From contig JBGOUV010000027.1 in assembly GCA_041477815.1 (NCBI GenBank), forward strand, positions 1 to 29,986: a DNA stretch of 29,986 nucleotides, written 5' to 3'. Position 1 is the stretch's first letter; each line of letters begins with the position of its first letter. The DNA comes from JBGOUV01 sp041477815 (GTDB lineage: Bacteria; Acidobacteriota; Terriglobia; Bryobacterales; JACQDG01). Positions 15,215-22,006 of this stretch are shown here, piece by piece. The translations under genes were made by a program, and so were the position numbers. Below the pieces are notes generated by a model. That model saw only the letters and a list, made by a program, of their open reading frames with translations, made no database searches and had not been told where the DNA came from.

Positions 15215-16948
15215 CTATTTGCGGATGCTTACGGAGGCGCTGCCGGAGGCCGAGGGCGTCCCCACGCTCTCAGCGCTCACCGCAACGGTGCTGGGCGACG
15301 GAACCGAGTTGGGCGCCGTATACAGCCCGCCCGTCGAAATCGTGCCGACGGTTGTATTGCCCCCGGCCGCCCCGTTGACCTTCCAAGTCACCGCCTGGTT
15401 CGAGGAGTTCTGCACGGTCGCGGTGAACTGCCGCGTCCGGCGGGTTCTCACCGTGGCGCTCGAAGGCGATACGGTCACCGTGACCGGCGGGTTCACCACC
15501 GCCACCTGGACCGTGTTGGACACCCCGCCATCCGGATTGGTCACCGTCACCGGAACGCCGGAACTGGTGGTGGACGCCGTGCCGGTCGCCGTCACCTTGA
15601 TGGCGGAAACATAGGTCGTAGGCAGTGACGTCCCTCCGAAGTTCACCACAGCCCCGCTCTGGAACCCGGTCCCATTCACGGTCATAGTGAAGCTGCCTAC
15701 CGTGAGCGGCGACGGGCTGACGGAGCTGATCGCGGGCAACGGGACCACCGTCACCGTCGCGGCCCCCACCGCCCCAGGCTCGGCCACGCTGCGGGCCTGC
15801 ACGCTGACCGTGGCTGGAGAAGGAACCGCGGCCGGCGCCAGGTAGGATCCCAGCGAGTCGACCCAGCCCACCGTGCTGTTGCCGCCGTCCACGCCGTTCA
15901 CCGCCCAGATCACCGACGGGTCGGCAGTACCCGTAACAGCGGCGGTGAACTGTCGCGTGGCGCCTATCCGAACGCTCGCCGCGGACGGACTCACCGTGAC
16001 CGTCACGCCCGACTGCCGCGCCTGGCCCGAGTCCGGGTCGAGCATCAACGAGGACTCGTCCACCGCTTCGAAATTCGACCCCAGGATGCTGCGCAGGGCA
16101 TTGAGGTCCGAGTTGTTCCACCGCTCGTCCGGAGCGCCGGACATAAACCAAGCCGACCCGTTGTCGGCGAGCATCATGCCGTACTTCTGGAGGGCGCGCA
16201 GAATCACCTGGTTGGCCGGCGAGAAGCCGCTGATGTTGAAACCGGCCTTCAGCCGGAAGCGCTGGCCCATGGGCGGGTACTGCGTCCCGGTCAAGCTGGA
16301 GGCGTAGTGCCGCGCGGGCCAGATGAACTCGCGGCGAGTCTCCGGTACGGTGAATCGGATGGCGTGGCGGATCTCGCCGGCGAGGACCTCGTCGTACCGC
16401 ACCAGTCCGGGGAAAATGGCGAAACCGGCGGCGTCGGCGGAGGTCCAGGTAGCGGGCCGCAGAAGATGGGAATTCAGATTGAAGATCGCGCCCGAGTCGG
16501 CCTGCCAGCTCGCTGCCTGGGGAAACGCGCGATATAGCTCGTAGAGGATGCAGTTGCCGGTATCCACGGCGATGGCGTGACGATCGCCGGTGCTCTGGCT
16601 GCCGCCTTCAATGGGTGCATTCAGCGGGACGGCGTAGGGGCCGGGGTCGCTCTCATCCCAGTAGAGGAAGGTCGCCGGATACTTGGTCTGGTTGCCGGAA
16701 ACGGTGACAAACGGGATCCCGATCGGGCCCCCGTCCCAGAGGCCGGCGCCAAAGTCGGCCTTGAGCCCCAAGCCGGCGCCGATGGTGTTCACATACGTCG
16801 TCGAGTTTGCGTCCACCGGCAGAGTGTCGATGGGCGTATTCCAGACGTTGTCGGCAGGAAAGACCGTGCAACCCCCTATGGTTGGCGCTTGAGCTAACAA
16901 TATTGGTGCGGCCAGGAGAGCCGGCAGCAGAGCCCGAAAGGTATACAT
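15215..16948 (-). CDS. Exported protein with Ig-like and IPT domains
   Basis: 577 aa. Signal peptide 1-20 (cut at LLAQ). N-terminal globular domain, about 22-308, begins GGCTVFPADNVWNTPID and has GDRHAIAVDTGNCILYELY (120-138) and HAIRFTVPETRREFIWPARHY (195-215); I know this as a recurrent but functionally unassigned exported domain. Then a bacterial Ig-like domain (314-401), an IPT/TIG domain (405-485) and a second Ig-like domain (488-575) clearly related to the first (TVSPS..VR..TRQFTA.V, NGxxGGNxTVG). The tail suggests cell-surface or polymer binding. A carbohydrate-active role is possible but unproven. Confidence 0.85.
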   Translation of the reverse strand: MYTFRALLPALLAAPILLAQAPTIGGCTVFPADNVWNTPIDTLPVDANSTTYVNTIGAGLGLKADFGAGLWDGGPIGIPFVTVSGNQTKYPATFLYWDESDPGPYAVPLNAPIEGGSQSTGDRHAIAVDTGNCILYELYRAFPQAASWQADSGAIFNLNSHLLRPATWTSADAAGFAIFPGLVRYDEVLAGEIRHAIRFTVPETRREFIWPARHYASSLTGTQYPPMGQRFRLKAGFNISGFSPANQVILRALQKYGMMLADNGSAWFMSGAPDERWNNSDLNALRSILGSNFEAVDESSLMLDPDSGQARQSGVTVTVSPSAASVRIGATRQFTAAVTGTADPSVIWAVNGVDGGNSTVGWVDSLGSYLAPAAVPSPATVSVQARSVAEPGAVGAATVTVVPLPAISSVSPSPLTVGSFTMTVNGTGFQSGAVVNFGGTSLPTTYVSAIKVTATGTASTTSSGVPVTVTNPDGGVSNTVQVAVVNPPVTVTVSPSSATVRTRRTRQFTATVQNSSNQAVTWKVNGAAGGNTTVGTISTGGLYTAPNSVPSPSTVAVSAESVGTPSASGSASVSIRK

Positions 16949-16954
16949 GGGCCT

Positions 16955-16984
16955 AGTCTAGGGATTCCGGCCGTTCCGCAGCAA
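16955..16984 (-). promoter_or_regulatory. Promoter of the Ig-like exported protein (leaderless type)
   Basis: On the minus strand TTGCTG (-35), an 18-nt spacer, TAGACT (-10, 16960-16955), then 6 nt to ATG 16948, with no Shine-Dalgarno. The -10 lies inside an 11-bp near-perfect palindrome CCTAGTCTAGG (16952-16962), which could also be a regulator site. Confidence 0.5.
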
Positions 16985-17048
16985 TCGGGCTTATTACTGA
17001 GCCCTTCTTCTAAGGTGAAACCCTGAACCCTCGCGACTATGATATTAT

Positions 17049-18056
17049 ATGCGGCCTATGAGGCCGCTGCGCTGCGGACCCGGCGTGCTCCTCTGGTTTT
17101 GCCTGGTTTCCTTCGGGCAAGAGCCGTACCGCCAGGCTCTGCAGCAGGCCGAAGAGTTGCGGGCCCGGGGTGACCTGGAGGGCGTGGTTCGCGTCCTGCT
17201 CCCCTGGGTGGAGAAGGATCCCAACAAGGCCGAAGCGCAACAAGCCTTGGGTTTGGCGTATTTCCAGCGAAACGACTTCGTCGGCGCCATTCGCCACCTC
17301 TCGATAGCATGGAAGCTGGAGCCTGCCCACCGGCAGACGGTCGAAAGCCTGGCCATGGCCTACTACTTCAGCAACCGCTCCGCCGAAGCGCTCCCGCTGC
17401 TCCGGCAGGCCGTCGCCAAGAATCCTGGCGATACCTACCTCGGCTACGCGCTGGCCATGACCTATGTCTACACGCACGACTGGGACGCCGCCAGGCGCAT
17501 GCTGGCGCAGCTTTTCGACGTACCGCCCGAGAGCCCCGAGGCCCTGGTGCTGGCGTCGGACTTCCTGGCCCGCGAAAAGTTCACCGCCGAGGCGGAGAAG
17601 CTGCTGCTGCAGGCCCTCCAGAAGCGCCCGGACCTGCCGGATATCCACTACCGCCTGGCGCTGATCGCGCTGACCAACGGCGCGCAACCGGAGGCCGTGG
17701 CGCAACTGAAAAAACAGGTAGCCGCCCATCCGGCGCATCCTATGGCCTGGCACTATCTAGGCTATATCTACACGCGCCAAGGGAAGCTGGAGGAGGCCAT
17801 CCGATGCTTGCAGCGATCGATCTGGCTCAACCTGCGGTCCACGGAATCCTACATTCTGATAGCTGAGGCGTACACGCAGCAAGGCAAGCATGTCGAGGCG
17901 GAGCAGGCCCTCCAGCGGGCCCTGGAGCTGGCTCCGCAGAGCTACGAGGCGCATTTCCTGCTGGCCCGCATCTATCACAAGACCAACCGGCCTGAGCTGG
18001 CCAAAAAGGAAATGGCGATTGCCGACAAGCTGCGAGCGTCCGAGCCGCGACCGTAA
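17049..18056 (+). CDS. Exported TPR-repeat protein
   Basis: 335 aa. Signal peptide about 1-24 (MRPMRPLRCG, core VLLWFCLVSF, cut near GQ). ATG 17058 is an alternative start. The rest is tandem tetratricopeptide repeats from about 28 to 330 (for example AQQALGLAYFQRNDFVGAIRHL, AWHYLGYIYTRQGKLEEAIRCL, YILIAEAYTQQGKHVEAEQAL), a protein-binding scaffold. A TATGAT box lies 5 nt before the start. Its end (SEPRP plus TAA) is made by a repeat copy, and it is followed by the FG-GAP/ASPIC gene with an overlap, so the two probably act together. The fused protein at 19835-22006 joins the same kinds of domain. Confidence 0.88.
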   Translation: MRPMRPLRCGPGVLLWFCLVSFGQEPYRQALQQAEELRARGDLEGVVRVLLPWVEKDPNKAEAQQALGLAYFQRNDFVGAIRHLSIAWKLEPAHRQTVESLAMAYYFSNRSAEALPLLRQAVAKNPGDTYLGYALAMTYVYTHDWDAARRMLAQLFDVPPESPEALVLASDFLAREKFTAEAEKLLLQALQKRPDLPDIHYRLALIALTNGAQPEAVAQLKKQVAAHPAHPMAWHYLGYIYTRQGKLEEAIRCLQRSIWLNLRSTESYILIAEAYTQQGKHVEAEQALQRALELAPQSYEAHFLLARIYHKTNRPELAKKEMAIADKLRASEPRP

Positions 18057-19797
18057 GGGAGCGGTTCTCTCCCTGATCCTCTCCCTCGCACTCTGGCCGC
18101 AAAGCCCGAAGGTAGAGTATGAGGACATCACCGTCTCCTCCGGCCTCGGCCGCTTCCAACATTCCGCGGGCGATCCGCTGAAGCCATACCTGCCTGAAAC
18201 CACGGGATCGGGAGTCGCCCTCTTTGACTACGACAACGACGGCTGGCTGGACATTTACCTGGTCAACGCGAAGGGACCGGCGGCGCTCTTTCGCAACAAC
18301 AAGGATGGCACGTTCACCGATGTGACCGCAAAAGCGGGGGTGGAAAACAACCGCTGGGGAACCGGGGTTTGCGTCGGAGATTTCAACAACGACGGGTGGG
18401 AGGACCTTTACGTCACCAACCTCGGCCCGAATCGCCTGTACCGCAATGACGGGAACGGCGCCTTCACTGACGTAGCAGAGAAAGCCGGGGTCGCCGCGAC
18501 GACGTGGTCGACGGGGTGTGCGTTCGGAGATTACAATCGCGATGGGCTCCTGGACCTGTATGTGGCCGGCTACGTGGACTTCGATTGGCGGCATCCCCCG
18601 CCGGCCGGGGAAACGAGCGGCGGTCCGGCGCCTGCGGCGCCACGGGCGTCTGCCGAGGGAGGCGGGAGGATGGGCGCGGCGTACGATCCCAACGCTCCCT
18701 TCTGCACGTTCTTGGGGTTGCGCGTGGCCTGCGGGCCCAGAGGTCTGAAGGGGGCGCCGGACTTCCTGTTTCGTAACAACGGCGACGCCACCTTCGCCGA
18801 CGTCACCCGCGCCGCCGGCGTCGCCGACAGCCAGGGCTACTACGGATTCAGTGTGGCCTGGGTGGATCTTGATGATGATGGGTGGCTGGACATCGTGGTC
18901 GCCAACGACTCGAAGCCCAACTACGTGTATCACAACCGCCGAAACGGAACCTTCGAGGAGATCGGCACTCTCACCGGTCTGGCCACCAACGCGGAGGGAA
19001 GGGAACAGGCCTATATGGGGATGGCCGTCGGCGACTACAACCACGACGGTCGTAATGATTTCTTCTTTACCACGTTCTCCGGCGACAGCTATACGCTGCA
19101 CCGCAACAACGGAAACCTGGATTTCACCGAGGTAACGGAAGCCGCCGGCCTGGGCGCCGTGACCATTCCTTTTCTCGGCTGGGGAACAGAGTTTCTCGAT
19201 TACGACAACGACGGGTGGCTGGACCTGGTGGCCGCGAACGGCCACACCTACCCGCAGATCGACCGGCTCCGCACTACGACCTCGTACCAACAGCGAACCC
19301 TGCTCTTTCGCAATCTGCAAAACGGCCGGTTTGCCGACGTCGGCGGCAGTCTCGGCCCCGGGCTTACCAAGCCCAAGAGTTCCCGTGGGGCGGCGGTCGG
19401 CGACCTTTTCAACGATGGCGATCTGGATATCGTTCTGAACAACCTCGATAGTCCCCCTACCCTGTTGCGAAACCACGGGGGCAACCGCGCCGGCCACTGG
19501 ATCGGGTTGAGGCTGATCGGAGACCCCTCGCAGAAAACGCCTCGGGACGCTATTGGAACCGTAGTCTTCTGCTCCGCGAGCGGCTTTCGCCAAAGAGGCG
19601 AAGTGGCCTCCGGAAGAAGCTACCTCTCGCAGAGCGACCTGAGAATTCACTTCGGCCTGGGGGCGGCCGAGCGCGTTGACAAGCTGGAAATCCTCTGGCC
19701 CAACGGGTCCCGAGAAACCCTCACCCTCCCGGCCGTAGATCGTTTCCTCACCTTGGTTCAGGGCAAAGGGCTGGTCAGCACCGAACCGCGACCGTAA
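18019..19797 (+). CDS. CRTAC1-type FG-GAP/VCBS repeat protein with ASPIC/UnbV domain
   Basis: 592 aa from TTG 18019, the start that gives a signal peptide (basic stretch, then AVLSLILSLALW). The ATG at 17890 would add 43 residues that shadow the TPR gene. The body is calcium-binding-like FG-GAP repeats: FDYDNDGWLDIYL, GDFNNDGWEDLYV, GDYNRDGLLDLYV, VDLDDDGWLDIVV, GDYNHDGRNDFFF, LDYDNDGWLDLVA, GDLFNDGDLDIVL. The ASPIC/UnbV domain covers the last 100 or so residues (IGTVV..G, LHIHFGLG-like FGLGAAERVDKLEILWPNGS). These are surface or secreted beta-propellers of unknown ligand. It overlaps the TPR gene by 38 nt. The C-terminal EPRP comes from the repeat. Start uncertain. Confidence 0.85.
   Translation: MPTSCERPSRDRKGAVLSLILSLALWPQSPKVEYEDITVSSGLGRFQHSAGDPLKPYLPETTGSGVALFDYDNDGWLDIYLVNAKGPAALFRNNKDGTFTDVTAKAGVENNRWGTGVCVGDFNNDGWEDLYVTNLGPNRLYRNDGNGAFTDVAEKAGVAATTWSTGCAFGDYNRDGLLDLYVAGYVDFDWRHPPPAGETSGGPAPAAPRASAEGGGRMGAAYDPNAPFCTFLGLRVACGPRGLKGAPDFLFRNNGDATFADVTRAAGVADSQGYYGFSVAWVDLDDDGWLDIVVANDSKPNYVYHNRRNGTFEEIGTLTGLATNAEGREQAYMGMAVGDYNHDGRNDFFFTTFSGDSYTLHRNNGNLDFTEVTEAAGLGAVTIPFLGWGTEFLDYDNDGWLDLVAANGHTYPQIDRLRTTTSYQQRTLLFRNLQNGRFADVGGSLGPGLTKPKSSRGAAVGDLFNDGDLDIVLNNLDSPPTLLRNHGGNRAGHWIGLRLIGDPSQKTPRDAIGTVVFCSASGFRQRGEVASGRSYLSQSDLRIHFGLGAAERVDKLEILWPNGSRETLTLPAVDRFLTLVQGKGLVSTEPRP
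18041..18064 (+). repeat. Dispersed EPRP repeat, copy 4
   Basis: CGAGCCGCGACCGTAAGGGA then GCGG. In the TPR frame it reads EPRP-stop; in the frame of the FG-GAP gene it reads PSRDRKGAV, forming the basic n-region of that protein's predicted signal peptide. It is the only copy here that serves two genes on the same strand. Confidence 0.75.
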
Positions 19798-19807
19798 CGG
19801 AGCGGAT
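19782..19807 (+). repeat. Dispersed EPRP repeat, copy 5 (left arm of inverted pair)
   Basis: Contains CCGCGACCGTAACGGAGCGG. Supplies EPRP and TAA to the FG-GAP/ASPIC gene. It pairs with copy 6 at 19825-19850. Confidence 0.8.
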
Positions 19808-19824
19808 CCCCGACTGGCTGAACC

Positions 19825-19850
19825 ATCCGCTCCCTCACGGTCGCGGCTCG
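19825..19850 (-). repeat. Dispersed EPRP repeat, copy 6 (right arm of inverted pair)
   Basis: On the minus strand: CGAGCCGCGACCGTGAGGGA then GCGGAT. Encodes EPRP and TGA of the TPR/FG-GAP/ASPIC protein. This copy is the closest to the apparent consensus. Confidence 0.8.
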
Positions 19851-22006
19851 TTGCCGGCGCCGGCGCGTCGAAACTTTACCGACTTCCAGGGCAGCTTCCG
19901 ATACTGGCTTTCGCCCTCCGTGATCTCTACAAACTGATCCACCGGCACGTTGAGAAATCGCTGGGTCTTGCCCGTAGTGGGCCAGAAGACTTCGAGGACC
20001 TCGATCTTCGACGCCTTACCCAGGCCGATCTCCTGCCGCAGCGGATTCGCGCCGAAGCTGCCGCCGCTGTTCACCCATTTGTAGACGGGGCGCCTCTTCC
20101 CCGACTCCTCAATCTCGGCCCGGATTCTGGCGCCGACGCCCCAGCGATTGGATTGCTTTCCCACCAGCTTCACGGTGATCCAGTGATTGCCGAAGCCGGG
20201 GTTCTCAAACAGGGCGCTGGCGTAGGCGTCCCCCGGGAACGAGCCGCCCAGCTTGGCGAAGATGTCCTGGTCGCCGTCGTTGTCCAGGTCGGCGAAGGCG
20301 ACGCCGTGGCCCTTCTGCAGGTGTCCGACGCCGGCGGCGGTGGTGACATTGGAAAAGCCGGTCCCGCCCCGGTTGTGGTACAGCAGGTTAGGCATTAACG
20401 CTTCGTAGGCGGGGTAGCCGGTTCCCAGGTAGAAATCGGGGAACCCGTCATTGTCCAGGTCGCCGAAATTGGAGCCCATGGTCTGGGCCACGCGGATCAG
20501 GTTCTGGCTGGCGGCTACCTCGCGGAATCCGCCTTTGCCGTCGCCCTGGTAGAGACACGCCGGCTCCCCATCGTGGGGCCGGCCCAGATAATCCGCCGCC
20601 ACGTTCTTCACTTCGGGGTGATAGCTGGCGACATAGAGGTCCAGCACGCCGTCGTTGTTGAAGTCCCAGAACCATACCGGAAAACTGCGCAGCGGCTTGG
20701 TGACGCCCAATTGCGGGGCCACGTCGGTGAACGTGCCATCCCGATTGTTCCGATACAGCCGGTTCAGGCCTTCCATGTTCGAGATGTACAGGTCCGGGAA
20801 TCCGTCGCCGTTGTAGTCCCCCCACACCACACCCTTCGCCCACCGGTCGTTCTCCACACCGGCCTGCCGGGCCACGTCGGTGAAGGTGCCGTTGCCGTTG
20901 TTGCGGAACAGTTGCGACGGAAACTCCTCATGACCCACGAACAGGTCGAGGTCGCCGTCATTGTCGTAGTCGGCCCAGGCGCCCGTTTGCGTAGAATAAT
21001 AGACCTCGTTCAGCCCGGCCTCCAAGGCGACGTCTCGAAAGTGGCCCTTCCCGTCGTTGCGCAGCAGCGAAATAGGATGCCGGCCCAGCGGCCCCAGCCA
21101 GGCCCCCCGGGGGACCAGAATATCGATGTTGCCGTCGTTATCGTAGTCCGCCTGGACGATATTCAAGCCGCCGTAGAGGCCTGTCAAACCCGCTTCCTTG
21201 GTCCGCTCGGAGAAGGTCCCATCCCCCTGGTTGTGGAAGTAGCGAATCTGGCCGGAGGTATCCCAATCCGACGTGACGATGTCCAGAAATCCGTCATTGT
21301 CGAAGTCGTCGGCGATGGCCCCGCCGGCCAGACCCACGATGTTCAATCCCACCTCGGCGGCAACATCGGCGAAACGCGGAAAGGCCTCCTCCGACTGAAA
21401 CGCGCGCGGCGGGATTAGAAATTGCTGGGGGACCTCGCCAGGATAGCCGCCGACGGTCATGTAGGCGATATTCAGCAGCCAGCGCGCGGTCAGGTGATCC
21501 GGGTTCTGCTTCAGCAGGACCAGGAAGTACTCGATGGACTTGCGGGCGCCGGTCTGCTGCTTATGAACCCCGCTGCCCCGGATCGGCAGGATGCAACTCT
21601 CGCTGCTGTGGCCGTGAACGCAGTTCTGCGTTTCCCCGAGCCGCAGATACGCCACCCCCAACTGCAGGATCGCTTCCTCGGCGATTTCCGGAGGGACCTG
21701 CGAGCGCACCTTGGGCAGAAGCCTGTTTGCCTCCAGGAGGTGCCGAATAGCCTCCTCCGTCTGGCCCAGGCGCATATCATGGATGCTGGTCAGGCAGTTC
21801 AGGCGGAACCGCGTCACGTCGGGGGCATCGCGGGGCAGCTTGGCGAGCTGGGCTTCTGCTTCTCGCCGGCCGGCGTCGCCCAGGTAGTGGTTTTCCGAGG
21901 AGGTTCGGGAGCGGACCTCCTCGAGAAGTTGAAGCATCCGCTGGTGTCCGTCACCGGCGGCAACCAGGCTAAGGACCAGCACGCACCCCAGCGGTGCAGG
22001 TTTCAT
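19835..22006 (-). CDS. Exported TPR + FG-GAP + ASPIC/UnbV fusion protein
   Basis: 723 aa, start ATG 22006. Its A overlaps the last base of the TonB receptor stop (TGATG), so translation is coupled. Signal peptide about 1-20 (MKPAPLGCVLVLSLVAAGDG). Helical TPR-like region about 22-200, with the motif CVHGHSSESCILPIRGSGVH in the middle, containing Cys and His residues that might bind metal. FG-GAP/VCBS repeats about 210-600 (DDFDNDGFLDIVTS, ADYDNDGNIDILV, ADYDNDGDLDLFV, GDYNGDGFPDLYI, WDFNNDGVLDLYV, GDLDNDGFPDFYL, ADLDNDGDQDIFA). ASPIC/UnbV about 610-712 (HWITVKLVGKQSNRWGVGARI). Probably a surface partner of the receptor. Ends EPRP from the repeat. Confidence 0.88.
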   Translation of the reverse strand: MKPAPLGCVLVLSLVAAGDGHQRMLQLLEEVRSRTSSENHYLGDAGRREAEAQLAKLPRDAPDVTRFRLNCLTSIHDMRLGQTEEAIRHLLEANRLLPKVRSQVPPEIAEEAILQLGVAYLRLGETQNCVHGHSSESCILPIRGSGVHKQQTGARKSIEYFLVLLKQNPDHLTARWLLNIAYMTVGGYPGEVPQQFLIPPRAFQSEEAFPRFADVAAEVGLNIVGLAGGAIADDFDNDGFLDIVTSDWDTSGQIRYFHNQGDGTFSERTKEAGLTGLYGGLNIVQADYDNDGNIDILVPRGAWLGPLGRHPISLLRNDGKGHFRDVALEAGLNEVYYSTQTGAWADYDNDGDLDLFVGHEEFPSQLFRNNGNGTFTDVARQAGVENDRWAKGVVWGDYNGDGFPDLYISNMEGLNRLYRNNRDGTFTDVAPQLGVTKPLRSFPVWFWDFNNDGVLDLYVASYHPEVKNVAADYLGRPHDGEPACLYQGDGKGGFREVAASQNLIRVAQTMGSNFGDLDNDGFPDFYLGTGYPAYEALMPNLLYHNRGGTGFSNVTTAAGVGHLQKGHGVAFADLDNDGDQDIFAKLGGSFPGDAYASALFENPGFGNHWITVKLVGKQSNRWGVGARIRAEIEESGKRRPVYKWVNSGGSFGANPLRQEIGLGKASKIEVLEVFWPTTGKTQRFLNVPVDQFVEITEGESQYRKLPWKSVKFRRAGAGNEPRP

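Larger units (their letters stand above)
19782..19850. terminator. Long inverted repeat between convergent genes (bidirectional terminator candidate)
   Basis: The two 26-bp arms (19782-19807 and 19825-19850) are complementary at 23 of 26 positions, with a 17-nt loop. Each arm contains the stop codon of one gene (19795-19797 plus; 19835-19837 minus). There is no U-tract, so it would act by structure or with Rho. Confidence 0.55.

Noticed and set aside
15873..16544. Plus-strand frames opposite the Ig-like protein
   Set aside because: Shadows of a gene with a clear signal peptide and domain structure on the minus strand.
17827..19650. 607-aa minus-strand frame opposite the FG-GAP/ASPIC gene
   Set aside because: Repetitive Val/Ile-rich product is the mirror of the DxDxDG repeat codons, not an independent gene.
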